From contig NZ_SDDX01000008.1 of NCBI RefSeq assembly GCF_004115925.1, positions 310,001-374,000 of the forward strand: 64,000 bases of DNA, written 5' to 3'. Shown here piece after piece: positions 19,695 through 29,761 of this stretch. The DNA is from Lelliottia nimipressuralis. GTDB taxonomy: Bacteria > Pseudomonadota > Gammaproteobacteria > Enterobacterales > Enterobacteriaceae. Numbering within the stretch: the first letter of the stretch is position 1; the number at the start of each line of letters is the position of its first letter. Both the position numbers and the translations under genes were made by a program. The notes under the pieces were generated by a model that searched no databases, was not told the origin of the DNA, and was given only the letters and a program-made list of their open reading frames with translations.

Positions 19695-21092
19695 ATGCCT
19701 GACAATAATAAACAGGGGCGTACGTCCAACAAGGCGATGACATTCTTTGTCTGCTTCCTCGCAGCCCTGGCAGGACTTCTTTTCGGCCTGGATATCGGCG
19801 TCATTGCCGGTGCTTTACCCTTCATCACCGATGAATTCCAGATCAGCCCACATACCCAGGAATGGGTGGTGAGCTCCATGATGTTCGGCGCTGCCGTCGG
19901 TGCCGTTGGCAGCGGCTGGCTCTCCTACCGTCTCGGACGTAAAAAGAGCCTGATGATCGGCGCGATTCTGTTTGTCGCCGGTTCACTCTGCTCCGCCGCC
20001 GCACCTAACGTCGAAGTGCTGATCATCTCCCGCGTACTGCTCGGTCTGGCGGTTGGCGTGGCGTCGTATACTGCCCCGCTGTATCTGTCTGAAATCGCGC
20101 CAGAGAAAATTCGCGGCAGCATGATCTCCATGTATCAGCTGATGATCACCATCGGTATTCTTGGCGCGTACCTTTCCGATACGGCCTTCAGCTACAGCGG
20201 CGCCTGGCGCTGGATGCTGGGCGTGATTATCATCCCGGCAATTTTGCTGCTGATCGGTGTCTTCTTCCTGCCGGACAGCCCGCGCTGGTACGCCGCGAAA
20301 CGTCGCTTCCATGATGCGGAACGCGTGCTGATGCGCCTGCGTGATACCAGCGCTGAAGCTAAAAACGAGCTTGATGAGATCCGCGAAAGCCTGAAGGTCA
20401 AACAGACCGGCTGGGCGCTGTTTAAAGAGAACAGCAACTTCCGTCGCGCGGTGTTCCTCGGCGTGCTGTTACAGGTGATGCAGCAGTTCACCGGGATGAA
20501 CGTCATCATGTACTACGCGCCAAAAATCTTTGAGCTGGCCGGGTATACCAACACCACCGAGCAGATGTGGGGAACCGTGATCGTCGGTCTGACCAACGTG
20601 CTGGCGACCTTTATCGCGATCGGTCTGGTTGACCGTTGGGGCCGTAAGCCAACGCTGACCTTAGGTTTCCTGGTGATGGCTATCGGGATGGGCGTGCTGG
20701 GGACCATGATGCATATGGGCATTCACTCCGCGACCGCGCAGTACTTTGCCGTCGCGATGCTGCTGATGTTTATCGTCGGTTTTGCGATGAGTGCCGGTCC
20801 GCTGATTTGGGTGCTGTGTTCCGAAATCCAGCCGCTGAAAGGGCGTGATTTTGGTATCACCTGCTCAACGGCAACGAACTGGATTGCCAACATGATCGTC
20901 GGCGCAACGTTCCTGACCATGTTGAATACCCTCGGCAATGCCAATACCTTCTGGGTATACGGCGGCCTGAACCTGTTCTTTATTGTTCTGACACTGTGGC
21001 TGGTTCCGGAAACCAAACACGTCTCTCTGGAACATATCGAACGCAACCTGATGAAAGGCCGTCCACTGCGTGAGATTGGGGCGCAGAACTAA
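19695..21092 (+). CDS. galP: Galactose:H+ symporter GalP
   Basis: GalP is a proton-coupled galactose and glucose importer of the sugar-porter branch of the major facilitator superfamily. It has 465 residues (464 in E. coli) and twelve hydrophobic segments. Sugar-porter signatures are visible: GRKKSLM after helix 2, [12 protein letters not shown] after helix 6, the substrate segment [24 protein letters not shown], and PETKHVSLE after helix 12. Control by GalR/GalS and CRP is supported by adjacent operator sequences. Confidence 0.97.
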   Translation: MPDNNKQGRTSNKAMTFFVCFLAALAGLLFGLDIGVIAGALPFITDEFQISPHTQEWVVSSMMFGAAVGAVGSGWLSYRLGRKKSLMIGAILFVAGSLCSAAAPNVEVLIISRVLLGLAVGVASYTAPLYLSEIAPEKIRGSMISMYQLMITIGILGAYLSDTAFSYSGAWRWMLGVIIIPAILLLIGVFFLPDSPRWYAAKRRFHDAERVLMRLRDTSAEAKNELDEIRESLKVKQTGWALFKENSNFRRAVFLGVLLQVMQQFTGMNVIMYYAPKIFELAGYTNTTEQMWGTVIVGLTNVLATFIAIGLVDRWGRKPTLTLGFLVMAIGMGVLGTMMHMGIHSATAQYFAVAMLLMFIVGFAMSAGPLIWVLCSEIQPLKGRDFGITCSTATNWIANMIVGATFLTMLNTLGNANTFWVYGGLNLFFIVLTLWLVPETKHVSLEHIERNLMKGRPLREIGAQN

Positions 21093-21146
21093 GATTATTG
21101 TGGCCTGATGCCCTCCCCCATCACACGGGGAGAGGGTGATACACGA

Positions 21147-21173
21147 AAAGCCTTCTCCACCGGAGAAGGCTTT
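21147..21173 (+). terminator. galP terminator
   Basis: AAAGCCTTCTCC-ACC-GGAGAAGGCTTT is a perfect long stem 55 bp after galP. The closing T run is short, but the stem is strong. Confidence 0.75.
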
Positions 21174-21207
21174 ACTGTTTATATCCACCGCATTATCCTC
21201 TGGCCCT

Positions 21208-21705
21208 ATGAAAACCCCACGTCTTCCCATCGCCCTCCAGCAAGCCGTTATGCGCGCATTGCGGGATAAACTCGCGCAGGCCAACCTGAAGCTCGGGCGA
21301 AATTACCCTGAACCAAAACTGGTCTATCAGCAGCGCGGGACGTCGGCGGGCACCGCCTGGCTGGAATCCTACGAGATCCGTCTCAATCCAGTGCTGATGA
21401 TGGAAAACCAGCAGGCATTTATCGACGAAGTTGTCCCTCATGAGCTGGCGCATCTGCTGGTGTGGAAACACTTTGGCCGCGTGGCACCACACGGCAAAGA
21501 GTGGAAATGGATGATGGAAGCCGTGCTGGGTGTTCCCGCCCGCCGTACGCATCAGTTTGAGCTGGAATCGGTGCGGCGAAATACCTTCCCCTACCGCTGC
21601 CAGTGCCAGCAGCACCAGCTGACCGTTCGCAGACATAATCGTGTGGTACGCGGCGAGGCCATCTACCGCTGCGTTAAATGCGGCGAGCCGCTGATCGCAG
21701 AATAA
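21208..21705 (+). CDS. sprT: SprT family zinc metalloprotease-like protein
   Basis: SprT has the SprT-like domain with the zinc motif HELAH (in [17 protein letters not shown]) and a C-terminal zinc ribbon with four cysteines (CQCQQH ... CVKCGE). Its cellular role in bacteria is not well defined; relatives such as SPRTN degrade DNA-protein crosslinks. I use the ATG at 21208 ([12 protein letters not shown]), which gives 165 residues as in E. coli and avoids 24 unconserved codons that overlap the galP terminator region. Confidence 0.92.
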   Translation: MKTPRLPIALQQAVMRALRDKLAQANLKLGRNYPEPKLVYQQRGTSAGTAWLESYEIRLNPVLMMENQQAFIDEVVPHELAHLLVWKHFGRVAPHGKEWKWMMEAVLGVPARRTHQFELESVRRNTFPYRCQCQQHQLTVRRHNRVVRGEAIYRCVKCGEPLIAE

Positions 21706-21799
21706 TCAATTGAACAATCAGGAACTTTCCTGATCTGACTGATTGCATACTGGAACATCTTTCGCTACGTTGCGGGCTCGTTTTGACACGGAGTTTGAG

Positions 21800-22507
21800 A
21801 TGTCCCGTCACTATTCTTTCGCTGTTGCCTTTCTGGCGACGGTGCTCGCAGGCCCTGCGCTGGCCGAAGGTATTAACAGTTTTTCCCAGGCCAAAGCCGC
21901 AGGCGTCAAAGTAAACGCCGACGCGCCGGGTGATTTCTATTGCGGATGTAAAATTAACTGGCAGGGCAAAAAAGGGGTCGTTGACCTCGAATCCTGCGGC
22001 TACAAAGTGCGTAAAAATGAAAACCGCGCCAACCGTATCGAATGGGAACACGTGGTGCCGGCCTGGCAGTTCGGCCATCAGCGCCAGTGCTGGCAGGATG
22101 GCGGGCGTAAAAACTGCGCTAAAGATCCCGTCTATCGCCAGATTGAAAGTGATATGCACAACCTGCAGCCCGCCGTGGGTGAGGTCAACGGCGACCGCGC
22201 CAATTTCATGTACAGCCAGTGGAACGGCGGCGAAGGTCAGTACGGCCAATGCACAATGAAAGTCGATTTCAAAGAGAAAGTGGCCGAGCCGCCAGCCCGC
22301 GCGCGCGGCAGTATCGCCCGCACCTACTTCTATATGCGCGATCGCTACGACCTGAACCTCTCCCGTCAGCAAACCCAGCTTTTTAACGCCTGGGATAAGC
22401 TGTATCCGGTCACCGACTGGGAGTGTGAGCGCGATAACCGCATCGCCAAAGTCCAGGGGAATCACAACCCGTACGTGCAGCGGGCTTGCCAGGCGCAAAA
22501 GAGCTAA
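21800..22507 (+). CDS. endA: Periplasmic DNA-specific endonuclease I
   Basis: EndA cleaves double-stranded DNA in the periplasm; tRNA inhibits it. The ATG at 21800 gives 235 residues, the E. coli length, and starts a signal peptide ([18 protein letters not shown], cut after ALA). The nuclease core carries [18 protein letters not shown], with the catalytic His, and the [16 protein letters not shown] region that completes the beta-beta-alpha metal site. Eight cysteines suit a disulfide-stabilised periplasmic enzyme. An upstream in-frame ATG at 21743 would bury the signal peptide. Confidence 0.95.
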   Translation: MSRHYSFAVAFLATVLAGPALAEGINSFSQAKAAGVKVNADAPGDFYCGCKINWQGKKGVVDLESCGYKVRKNENRANRIEWEHVVPAWQFGHQRQCWQDGGRKNCAKDPVYRQIESDMHNLQPAVGEVNGDRANFMYSQWNGGEGQYGQCTMKVDFKEKVAEPPARARGSIARTYFYMRDRYDLNLSRQQTQLFNAWDKLYPVTDWECERDNRIAKVQGNHNPYVQRACQAQKS

Positions 22508-22546
22508 CCTACACTAGCGGCAATTGTTATTTTACCCCTCACTTCG

Positions 22547-22574
22547 CCCACTCCCGTCGGGAGTGGGAAGTTTT
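22547..22574 (+). terminator. endA terminator or rsmE leader hairpin
   Basis: CCCACTCCC-GTC-GGGAGTGGG is a perfect 9-bp stem followed by AAGTTTTA, 17 bp before rsmE. It can end endA transcripts. Confidence 0.6.
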
Positions 22575-22590
22575 AGATGGAATACTGACT

Positions 22591-23322
22591 ATGCGCATCC
22601 CTCGCATCTATCACCCTGAACCGATCACCGCAGGCCACGAAATCGCCCTCTCCGACGAAGCCGCGAACCATGTAGGCCGCGTATTGCGTATGGGCGCGGG
22701 CCAGGCCGTGCAGCTTTTCGACGGCAGCAACCAGGTGTTCGACGCCGAAATCACTCGCGCCGATAAAAAGAGTGTGCAGGTGAATGTGTTGCGAGGCGAA
22801 GTGGATGACCGCGAATCCCCGCTGCATATCCATCTGGGCCAGGTAATGTCGCGCGGTGAAAAAATGGAATTCACCATTCAGAAATCGATCGAACTGGGTG
22901 TAAGCCTCATTACGCCACTTTTTTCTGAGCGCTGTGGCGTTAAACTGGATGCTGAACGTCTGAACAAAAAAATTCAGCAATGGCAGAAAATCGCCATCGC
23001 CGCGTGCGAACAGTGCGGCCGCAACCGCATTCCGACGATCCGCCCGCCCATGGATTTAGAGGCGTGGTGTGCCGAACAAGAGAGCGGCTTAAAGCTCAAT
23101 CTTCACCCGCGCGCCAGCGCCAGCATTAATACGCTGCCGCTGCCGGTGGAAAGCGTGCGGCTGCTGATCGGCCCGGAAGGTGGGCTGTCGGCAGACGAAA
23201 TTGCCATGACCGCACGTTATGAATTTACTGATATTCTGTTGGGACCTCGCGTTCTACGTACTGAGACGACTGCACTCACAGCCATCACTGCACTCCAGGT
23301 GCGTTTTGGCGATCTGGGTTGA
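22591..23322 (+). CDS. rsmE: 16S rRNA m3U1498 methyltransferase
   Basis: RsmE methylates N3 of U1498 in 16S rRNA using S-adenosylmethionine. It is a SPOUT-fold enzyme with an N-terminal PUA-like domain. Starting at 22591 ([11 protein letters not shown]) gives 243 residues as in E. coli. The trefoil-knot cofactor site shows as [13 protein letters not shown] near residue 195 and [15 protein letters not shown] near 218. The gene is followed 20 bp later by gshB, as in E. coli, so the two are probably cotranscribed. Confidence 0.96.
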   Translation: MRIPRIYHPEPITAGHEIALSDEAANHVGRVLRMGAGQAVQLFDGSNQVFDAEITRADKKSVQVNVLRGEVDDRESPLHIHLGQVMSRGEKMEFTIQKSIELGVSLITPLFSERCGVKLDAERLNKKIQQWQKIAIAACEQCGRNRIPTIRPPMDLEAWCAEQESGLKLNLHPRASASINTLPLPVESVRLLIGPEGGLSADEIAMTARYEFTDILLGPRVLRTETTALTAITALQVRFGDLG

Positions 23323-23342
23323 AGCATTAACGGAGAAGAACA

Positions 23343-24290
23343 ATGATCAAGCTCGGCATCGTGATGGACCCCATCGCAAGCATTAACATCAAGAAAGATT
23401 CCAGCTTCGCTATGCTGCTGGAAGCACAGCGTCGCGGCTACCAGCTTCATTACATGGAGATGGCCGATCTGTACCTGAATAATGGTGAAGCCCGCGCGCG
23501 GACGCGCATCGTGAACGTCGAGCAAAATTACGATAAATGGTACGAATTCGGATCTGAGCAGGATATTCCCCTCGCCGAACTCGATGTGATCCTGATGCGT
23601 AAAGATCCCCCGTTCGACACCGAATTCATCTACTGCACCTATATTCTTGAGCGCGCAGAAGAGAAAGGCACGCTGATTGTTAACAAACCGCAGAGCCTGC
23701 GCGACTGTAACGAGAAACTCTATACCGCCTGGTTCTCCGACCTGACGCCAGAAACGCTCGTCACCCGTAACAAAGCACAGCTGAAAGCTTTCTGGCAGAA
23801 ACATGGCGACATCATTCTGAAGCCGCTGGACGGAATGGGCGGTGCATCGATCTTCCGCGTGAAAGAAGGCGATCCGAACCTCGGCGTTATTGCTGAAACC
23901 CTGACCGAGCACGGCACCCGCTACTGCATGGCGCAGAACTATATTCCAGCCATTGTGGACGGCGATAAACGCGTGCTGGTCGTCGATGGCGAGCCGGTAC
24001 CTTACTGCCTGGCGCGTATCCCGCAGGGCGGCGAAACGCGTGGCAATCTGGCGGCCGGTGGTCGTGGTGAGCCGCGCCCGCTGACGGAAAGCGACTGGGA
24101 AATCGCGCGCCGCGTCGGCCCGATGCTGAAGGCCAAAGGGCTCATTTTTGTCGGTCTGGATATTATCGGCGACCGTCTGACGGAAGTGAACGTCACCAGC
24201 CCGACCTGTATCCGCGAAATCGAAGCCGAGTTCCCGGTCTCGATCACCGGTATGCTGATGGACGCGATTGAAAAACGTCTGAAGCAGTAA
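23343..24290 (+). CDS. gshB: Glutathione synthetase
   Basis: GshB ligates glycine to gamma-glutamylcysteine with ATP, the last step of glutathione synthesis. The 315 residues are one fewer than E. coli. This ATP-grasp enzyme shows DVILMRKDPPFDTEFIY in the N-terminal domain, IILKPLDGMGGASIF in the ATP-grasp core, and the metal-binding end VTSPTCIREIEAE. AGAAG lies upstream of the start. The strong terminator at 24339-24383 ends this unit before yqgE. Confidence 0.97.
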   Translation: MIKLGIVMDPIASINIKKDSSFAMLLEAQRRGYQLHYMEMADLYLNNGEARARTRIVNVEQNYDKWYEFGSEQDIPLAELDVILMRKDPPFDTEFIYCTYILERAEEKGTLIVNKPQSLRDCNEKLYTAWFSDLTPETLVTRNKAQLKAFWQKHGDIILKPLDGMGGASIFRVKEGDPNLGVIAETLTEHGTRYCMAQNYIPAIVDGDKRVLVVDGEPVPYCLARIPQGGETRGNLAAGGRGEPRPLTESDWEIARRVGPMLKAKGLIFVGLDIIGDRLTEVNVTSPTCIREIEAEFPVSITGMLMDAIEKRLKQ

Positions 24291-24338
24291 CGCTCTCGCA
24301 CATGCCGCCGGTCATCTACCTGCGGCGAAGTCAATAGT

Positions 24339-24383
24339 GACAAGGCCCAGCTTTCTCCGCATACTGGGCCTTGTCGCTTTTTA
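24339..24383 (+). terminator. gshB terminator
   Basis: GACAAGGCCCAG ... CTGGGCCTTGTC is a perfect 12-bp stem followed by GCTTTTT, a strong intrinsic terminator. Confidence 0.88.
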
Positions 24384-24407
24384 AACCAGGAATCAGAACC
24401 TCTGACA

Positions 24408-24968
24408 ATGAATTTACAGCATCACTTTCTTATTGCCATGCCTGCTCTCCAGGACCCGATTTTCCGTCGAGCTGTCGTGTATATCTGTGAATACAGCGAA
24501 GACGGCGCAATGGGGATTATCATCAACAAACCGCTGGAAAACCTGCAAATCGAGGGCATTCTTGAGAAGCTCAAGATCACGCCTGAAGAGCGCGCCCCGG
24601 AAATCCGCCTGGATAAGCCGGTGATGCTCGGTGGCCCGCTGGCAGAAGATCGCGGCTTTATTTTGCATACGCCTCCGGGTTTCTCCTCCAGCATTCGCGT
24701 TTCCGATAATACGGTGATCACCACTTCGCGCGACGTTCTGGAAACCCTCGGCACGCACAATCAGCCTTCCGAAGTGCTGGTCGCGCTGGGCTACTCCTCC
24801 TGGGAGAAAGGCCAGCTTGAGCAGGAAATTCTCGATAACGCGTGGCTCACGGCCCCGGCGGATCTGAATATTCTGTTTAAAACCCCGATCGCCGATCGCT
24901 GGCGCGAAGCGGCAAAACTCATTGGTATCGACATCCAGACCATGCCTGGTGTGGCGGGGCACGCATAA
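24408..24968 (+). CDS. yqgE: UPF0301 family protein YqgE
   Basis: YqgE is a conserved DUF179 protein of unknown function, 186 residues (187 in E. coli). The family start [20 protein letters not shown] and the [13 protein letters not shown] motif are present. Its stop overlaps the ruvX start by one base (TAATG), so the two are translationally coupled. This pairing is widely conserved and suggests a shared pathway, which remains to be defined. Confidence 0.94.
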   Translation: MNLQHHFLIAMPALQDPIFRRAVVYICEYSEDGAMGIIINKPLENLQIEGILEKLKITPEERAPEIRLDKPVMLGGPLAEDRGFILHTPPGFSSSIRVSDNTVITTSRDVLETLGTHNQPSEVLVALGYSSWEKGQLEQEILDNAWLTAPADLNILFKTPIADRWREAAKLIGIDIQTMPGVAGHA

Positions 24969-25384
24969 TGAGCGGAACGCTTCTCTCCTTTGATTTCGGC
25001 ACCCGAAGTATCGGCGTGGCGATTGGTCAGCGCATTACCGGCACGGCACGCCCGTTAACGGCGATCAGAGCCCAGGACGGTACGCCCGACTGGGCCATTA
25101 TCGAGCGCCTGCTGAAAGAGTGGCAGCCCGAAGCCGTGATCGTTGGGCTACCGCTCAACATGGACGGCACCGAGCAACCGCTCACCGCCCGTGCGCGCAA
25201 GTTTGCAAATAAGATCCATGGCCGCTTTGGCGTCGTCGTTAAGCTGCACGATGAACGTCTGAGCACCGTTGAAGCCCGCGCAGGTCTGTTTGAGCATGGC
25301 GGATTCCGCGCGCTAAACAAAGGCAGCGTCGATTCTGCCTCGGCGGTGATTATTCTCGAAAGCTACTTCGAGCAAGGGTTTTAA
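24968..25384 (+). CDS. ruvX: RuvX/YqgF RNase H-like nuclease
   Basis: RuvX (YqgF) has the RNase H-like fold of Holliday-junction resolvases and in E. coli is an essential protein tied to pre-16S rRNA 5' processing. The 138 residues equal E. coli. Acidic motifs are [14 protein letters not shown] at the start, [12 protein letters not shown] in the middle, and DERLSTVEA with a closing [10 protein letters not shown]. It overlaps yqgE by one base and converges on yggR with a 5-bp gap. Confidence 0.95.
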   Translation: MSGTLLSFDFGTRSIGVAIGQRITGTARPLTAIRAQDGTPDWAIIERLLKEWQPEAVIVGLPLNMDGTEQPLTARARKFANKIHGRFGVVVKLHDERLSTVEARAGLFEHGGFRALNKGSVDSASAVIILESYFEQGF

Positions 25385-25438
25385 TTTCGCTAAAGCCTTC
25401 CCTGCGCTTTGCGCTCTGCAAGGCTTTGGTCGAAATTC
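25384..25438. other. Imperfect inverted repeat at ruvX/yggR junction
   Basis: AATTTCG and AAAGCCTT are mirrored by AAGGCTTT and CGAAATT across about 50 bp. The right arm lies inside the last codons of yggR, so the transcripts of both converging genes can fold here. Confidence 0.4.
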
Positions 25439-26370
25439 TGCATGCCCGCCTGCTGCCCGGTCTGGATCACACCAGGCAACTGCCAGGTTTTCCCTTCGCG
25501 GATAAGATTGGCCGACGCCGGTGTGTTCACCAGCATCTCAAACAGCGCTACGCGCCCGCCCTGAAGGTCCCGTACCAGTTTTTGTGCCAGCACCGCACGC
25601 AGGCTTCCTGCCAGTTGGTTTCGCACCGGATCTTTCTCTTCTGCCGAAAAGGTGTCCACCAGCCGTTCAATGGCCTGTGCCGCCCCGCGCGTGTGCAGCG
25701 TCGCCAGCACCAGATGCCCGGTCTCCGCGGCCGTGAGCGCCAGGCGGATCGTTTCGCTATCGCGCAGTTCACCCAACAAAATGACATCCGGATCTTCACG
25801 CAGCGCCGCCCGCAGCGCCTGAGCAAATGACGGGCAGTGCAGGCCAATTTCCCGCTGCTGAATCAGGCACCGCTGGCTTTGATAGACGTACTCCACCGGA
25901 TCTTCCAGCGTCAGAATATGGCCATCGGAATGGTGGTTGAGATAATCCACCATCGCCGCAAGCGTTGTGGATTTGCCGCTGCCGGTGGCCCCCGTCACCA
26001 GAATCAGGCCATTGTCACTGGAGAGCAGGTCGGGAATGACGCGCGGCGCGCCAAGCGTTGAGAGCTGAGGGCACTCCTCCGGCAGAAGTCTCAGCGTCAG
26101 CGAGACGCCATGGATATGCACAAACGCGCTGGCACGCAGACGCTTGCCACTGAGCAAGGTCACCGCGAAATCCACGTGTCCATTTGCCCACCAGGCGCTC
26201 TGCTGTTCGTCATTCAGCCATGTTTTTAACAGCTGCGCGACATCAGGCGGAGGAAAGGGTGCCGGCTCAAGTTTGCCTAATCTACGCCAGCGCGGTGGCG
26301 AATCGCTGCACAGGTGTAGATCCGAGACATTATGCTTTACACTAAGGGCCACAATTTCTTCCATATCCAT
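25390..26370 (-). CDS. yggR: PilT-like ATPase YggR
   Basis: YggR belongs to the PilT/PilB secretion ATPase superfamily; PilT powers type IV pilus retraction. The 326 residues from the ATG at 26370 (MDMEEIVALSVKHNVSDLHLC) equal E. coli. Motifs are Walker A GATGSGKSTTLAAM near residue 127, the Asp box ILTLEDPVEY, Walker B DPDVILLGELRDSETI, and the His box TAAETGHLVLATLHT. All ATPase residues look intact. No pilus gene is nearby and its role in enterobacteria is not settled. Its start lies only 18 bp from the divergent yggS start. Confidence 0.93.
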   Translation of the reverse strand: MDMEEIVALSVKHNVSDLHLCSDSPPRWRRLGKLEPAPFPPPDVAQLLKTWLNDEQQSAWWANGHVDFAVTLLSGKRLRASAFVHIHGVSLTLRLLPEECPQLSTLGAPRVIPDLLSSDNGLILVTGATGSGKSTTLAAMVDYLNHHSDGHILTLEDPVEYVYQSQRCLIQQREIGLHCPSFAQALRAALREDPDVILLGELRDSETIRLALTAAETGHLVLATLHTRGAAQAIERLVDTFSAEEKDPVRNQLAGSLRAVLAQKLVRDLQGGRVALFEMLVNTPASANLIREGKTWQLPGVIQTGQQAGMQNFDQSLAERKAQGRL

Positions 26371-26388
26371 ACGACCATCCTCGGACTC

Positions 26389-27093
26389 ATGAACGACATT
26401 GCGCATAACCTGGCACAGGTCAGGGACAAAATCTCAGCCGCTGCAACGCGTTGCGGCCGTGCTTCAGAAGAAGTTTCGTTGCTTGCAGTGAGTAAAACGA
26501 AGCCTGCGAGCGCCATCGCAGAAGCCATCGACGCCGGGCAGCGCGCTTTTGGCGAAAACTACGTTCAGGAAGGTGTGGACAAAATTCGCTATTTCCAGCA
26601 AACCGGGAATACGAATCTTGAGTGGCACTTTATCGGTCCGTTGCAGTCGAACAAAAGTCGGCTGGTTGCTGAACATTTTGACTGGTGTCATACGGTCGAT
26701 CGTCTACGCATTGCAACACGGTTGAGCGATCAACGCCCTGCCGACATGGCACCGCTTAACATCCTGATTCAAATCAATATTAGCGATGAGAACAGTAAGT
26801 CTGGTATCACTCTGGCTGAGCTGGATGCGCTGGCCGAACAGGTGTCTGAACTGCCCGGTTTGACCCTGCGCGGGCTGATGGCGATTCCGGCACCGGAAAC
26901 GAGTTACGACAGGCAGTTTGCCGTAGCACAGCAAATGGCTGTAGCATTTGAAGCGCTTAAAGCGCGCTACACGACCGTAGACACGCTTTCACTAGGCATG
27001 TCGGACGATATGGAAGCCGCCATCGCGGCAGGCAGCACTATGGTGCGCATCGGTACAGCCATTTTCGGTGCGCGCGATTACCCCCCAAAATAA
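26389..27093 (+). CDS. yggS: PLP homeostasis protein YggS
   Basis: YggS (PLPBP/COG0325 family) binds pyridoxal phosphate and keeps B6 vitamers and amino-acid pools in balance. The ATG at 26389 gives 234 residues, as in E. coli. The PLP lysine is in LLAVSKTKPASAI near residue 36. The phosphate-binding end SLGMSDDMEAAIAAGSTMVRIG is complete. It heads a tight run yggS-yggT-yggU-rdgB-hemW. An upstream in-frame ATG at 26332 lies inside the divergent yggR and is unlikely. Confidence 0.95.
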   Translation: MNDIAHNLAQVRDKISAAATRCGRASEEVSLLAVSKTKPASAIAEAIDAGQRAFGENYVQEGVDKIRYFQQTGNTNLEWHFIGPLQSNKSRLVAEHFDWCHTVDRLRIATRLSDQRPADMAPLNILIQINISDENSKSGITLAELDALAEQVSELPGLTLRGLMAIPAPETSYDRQFAVAQQMAVAFEALKARYTTVDTLSLGMSDDMEAAIAAGSTMVRIGTAIFGARDYPPK

Positions 27094-27111
27094 GGAAACC
27101 TGAGGAACGCC

Positions 27112-27678
27112 ATGAAGACGTTGACTTTCCTGCTCTCAACGGTCATTGAGCTGTATACGATGGCGCTGCTGTTACGCGTCTGGATGCAGTGGGCTCGTTG
27201 TGATTTTTATAACCCATTCTCACAGTTTGTCGTGAAAATCACACAACCTGTTATTGGGCCGCTGCGCCGCATTATCCCACCGATGGGGCCGATCGACAGC
27301 GCCTCTCTGCTGGTGGCGTTTGTGCTCAGTATCATCAAAGCTATCGTGCTGTTTATGGTGGTCACCTTCCAGCCGATCATCTGGATCGCAGCGGTGCTGA
27401 TCCTGCTGAAAACCATTGGCCTGCTGATCTTCTGGGTGCTGCTGGTGATGGCGGTCATGAGCTGGGTGAGTCGCGGCCGTAGTCCGGTTGAATACGCCAT
27501 GATTCAGCTGACGGAGCCGCTCCTGCGCCCGATCCGCAATCTGCTGCCAGCCATGGGCGGGATCGATTTTTCGCCGATGATTCTGGTGCTGCTGCTGTAT
27601 GTCCTGAACATGGGCATCGCTGAACTGTTACAGTCAACGGGCAACATGCTGCTGCCGGGGCTGTGGATGGCGCTATGA
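27112..27678 (+). CDS. yggT: YggT family inner-membrane protein
   Basis: YggT is an integral membrane protein with two YGGT repeats of about 70 residues each, 188 residues in all. The repeat shows twice: [21 protein letters not shown] near residue 41 and [21 protein letters not shown] near 129, each preceded by hydrophobic helices. The biochemical role is not known; links to osmotic tolerance and, in Gram-positives, division have been reported. The stop overlaps yggU as ATGA. Confidence 0.93.
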   Translation: MKTLTFLLSTVIELYTMALLLRVWMQWARCDFYNPFSQFVVKITQPVIGPLRRIIPPMGPIDSASLLVAFVLSIIKAIVLFMVVTFQPIIWIAAVLILLKTIGLLIFWVLLVMAVMSWVSRGRSPVEYAMIQLTEPLLRPIRNLLPAMGGIDFSPMILVLLLYVLNMGIAELLQSTGNMLLPGLWMAL

Positions 27679-27971
27679 GTGCCGTCAGTCACCTCGCCGA
27701 CGGGCTGGTTTTGCGGCTGTATATTCAGCCGAAAGCCAGCCGCGACAGCATCGTGGGATTACATGGCGACGAGTTAAAAGTCGCCATTACCGCCCCTCCC
27801 GTGGACGGCCAGGCGAACGCGCATTTGACCAAATATCTGGCAAAACAGTTTCGCGTCGCCAAAAGCCAGGTCATCATTGAAAAGGGTGAGCTGGGGCGTC
27901 ATAAACAGGTAAAAATCCTCAACCCGCAACACATCCCGACGGAAGTCGCGGCACTGTCACAACAGGATTAA
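27675..27971 (+). CDS. yggU: UPF0235 family protein YggU
   Basis: YggU is a small DUF167 protein, 98 residues from the ATG at 27675, which overlaps the yggT stop (ATGA). The family core [19 protein letters not shown] and [14 protein letters not shown] is intact. Function is unknown. The earlier ATG at 27663 would add four residues but lies deeper in yggT. Position within the yggS-hemW run is conserved. Confidence 0.92.
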   Translation: MSAVSHLADGLVLRLYIQPKASRDSIVGLHGDELKVAITAPPVDGQANAHLTKYLAKQFRVAKSQVIIEKGELGRHKQVKILNPQHIPTEVAALSQQD

Positions 27972-27974
27972 CGT

Positions 27975-28568
27975 ATGCAGAAAGTTGTTCTCGCGACCGG
28001 TAACGCCGGTAAAGTGCGCGAGCTGGCCTCGCTATTAAATGATTTTGGTCTGGATGTGGTCGCGCAGACCGAGCTGGGCGTCGAGTCCGCGGAAGAGACC
28101 GGCCTGACGTTTATCGAAAACGCGATTCTGAAAGCGCGTCATGCGGCACAGGTCACTGGCCTTCCGGCTATCGCGGATGATTCCGGGCTGGCGGTCGATG
28201 CGCTGGGCGGCGCGCCGGGCATTTACTCTGCGCGCTATTCTGGCGTAGACGCCACCGACCAGCAGAATCTGGAAAAGCTGCTGGAGACGCTGAAAGCGGT
28301 GCCGGACGAGCAGCGCCAGGCGCAGTTCCACTGTGTGCTGGTCTATATGCGTCATGCGGAAGATCCCACGCCGATTGTCTGCCACGGCAGCTGGCCTGGC
28401 GTGATAGCCCGCCAATCATCAGGAAATGGCGGCTTTGGCTACGATCCAATTTTCTTTGTCCCCTCTGAGGGCAAAACCGCAGCGGAACTGACCCGCGAAG
28501 AAAAAAGCGCGATTTCCCATCGTGGGCGCGCGTTGAAACTGTTACTGGAAGCATTACGTAATGGCTAA
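27975..28568 (+). CDS. rdgB: dITP/XTP pyrophosphatase RdgB
   Basis: RdgB hydrolyses dITP, XTP and ITP to monophosphates, which keeps deaminated purines out of DNA. The 197 residues equal E. coli. HAM1-family motifs are [13 protein letters not shown] at the start, [22 protein letters not shown] (catalytic Asp) and [15 protein letters not shown] near residue 150. It starts 3 bp after yggU and overlaps hemW by 8 bp. Confidence 0.96.
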   Translation: MQKVVLATGNAGKVRELASLLNDFGLDVVAQTELGVESAEETGLTFIENAILKARHAAQVTGLPAIADDSGLAVDALGGAPGIYSARYSGVDATDQQNLEKLLETLKAVPDEQRQAQFHCVLVYMRHAEDPTPIVCHGSWPGVIARQSSGNGGFGYDPIFFVPSEGKTAAELTREEKSAISHRGRALKLLLEALRNG

Positions 28569-29703
28569 TTTGCCACCTCTGAGTCTTTATATTCACATCC
28601 CGTGGTGCGTGCAGAAATGCCCGTACTGCGATTTCAATTCGCACGCGCTGAAAGGCGAAGTGCCGCATGACGACTACGTTCAGCATCTGTTGACCGATCT
28701 GGATGCCGACGTACCTTACGCACAGGGACGTGAAGTTAAGACCATTTTTATTGGTGGCGGTACGCCGAGCCTGCTTTCTGGCCCGGCGATGCAGATGCTG
28801 CTGGACGGCGTGCGTGCGCGCCTGAATCTGGCAGCCGATGCGGAAATCACCATGGAAGCCAACCCGGGCACCGTGGAAGCCGATCGTTTTGTCGAGTATC
28901 AGCGCGCCGGAGTGAACCGTATCTCGATTGGCGTACAGAGCTTTAGCGAGCCTAAGCTCAAGCGTCTGGGGCGTATTCACGGCCCGGAAGAGGCGAAACG
29001 CGCGGCGCATCTGGCAACCGGTCTGGGGCTTCGCAGCTTTAACCTCGATTTGATGCACGGCTTGCCCGATCAGTCTCTGGAAGAGGCGCTGGATGATTTG
29101 CGCCAGGCTATCGAGCTGAACCCGCCGCATCTCTCCTGGTATCAGCTGACCATTGAGCCAAATACCCTGTTTGGTTCGCGCCCGCCGGTCCTGCCCGACG
29201 ACGACGCCCTGTGGGATATTTTCGAACAAGGCCATCAGCTGCTGACGGCTGCGGGTTATCAGCAGTATGAAACGTCCGCCTACGCGAAGCCCGGCTACCA
29301 GTGTCAGCACAACCTCAACTACTGGCGCTTTGGCGATTATTTAGGTATCGGCTGCGGCGCACACGGCAAAGTGACTTTCCCTGACGGGCGTATTCTGCGC
29401 ACCGCGAAAACCCGTCATCCACGCGGGTATATGGAGGGGCGCTATCTGGAGCGTCAGCACGACGTGGCGGTAGACGATAAACCCTTTGAGTTCTTCATGA
29501 ACCGTTTCCGTCTGCTGGAAGCGGCCCCACGCGCGGAGTTTACGCTTTATACCGGCTTGCCGGAAAGCGTGATTCGACCACAGATTGATGCCGCGCTCGA
29601 GAAAGGGTATCTGACGGAATGCGACGCGTACTGGCAGATTACTGAACACGGGAAACTGTTCTTAAACTCCCTGCTCGAGCTGTTCCTCGCCGAAGAGTCC
29701 TGA
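28561..29703 (+). CDS. hemW: Radical SAM heme chaperone HemW
   Basis: HemW (YggW) resembles coproporphyrinogen dehydrogenase HemN, but the family is now known as a heme-binding chaperone. It has 380 residues (378 in E. coli). The radical SAM cluster motif is [14 protein letters not shown] near residue 16, followed by [11 protein letters not shown] and EANPGTVE for SAM binding and a C-terminal HemN domain. It ends at a strong hairpin facing yggN. Confidence 0.95.
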   Translation: MANLPPLSLYIHIPWCVQKCPYCDFNSHALKGEVPHDDYVQHLLTDLDADVPYAQGREVKTIFIGGGTPSLLSGPAMQMLLDGVRARLNLAADAEITMEANPGTVEADRFVEYQRAGVNRISIGVQSFSEPKLKRLGRIHGPEEAKRAAHLATGLGLRSFNLDLMHGLPDQSLEEALDDLRQAIELNPPHLSWYQLTIEPNTLFGSRPPVLPDDDALWDIFEQGHQLLTAAGYQQYETSAYAKPGYQCQHNLNYWRFGDYLGIGCGAHGKVTFPDGRILRTAKTRHPRGYMEGRYLERQHDVAVDDKPFEFFMNRFRLLEAAPRAEFTLYTGLPESVIRPQIDAALEKGYLTECDAYWQITEHGKLFLNSLLELFLAEES

Positions 29704-29728
29704 CGCGCAGAATCAAAAGCGTGAAGAG

Positions 29729-29753
29729 ATCCACTCCCGGGGAGGGAGTGGAT
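29729..29753. terminator. Hairpin between hemW and yggN
   Basis: ATCCACTCCC-GGGGA-GGGAGTGGAT is a perfect 10-bp stem between converging genes. No clear T tract is present on either strand. Confidence 0.55.
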
Positions 29754-29761
29754 ACGAATAA

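Noticed and set aside
28168..29310. 380-codon minus-strand frame antisense to rdgB and hemW
   Set aside because: It spans two certain genes on the other strand, and its sequence is Arg/His-rich without any motif.
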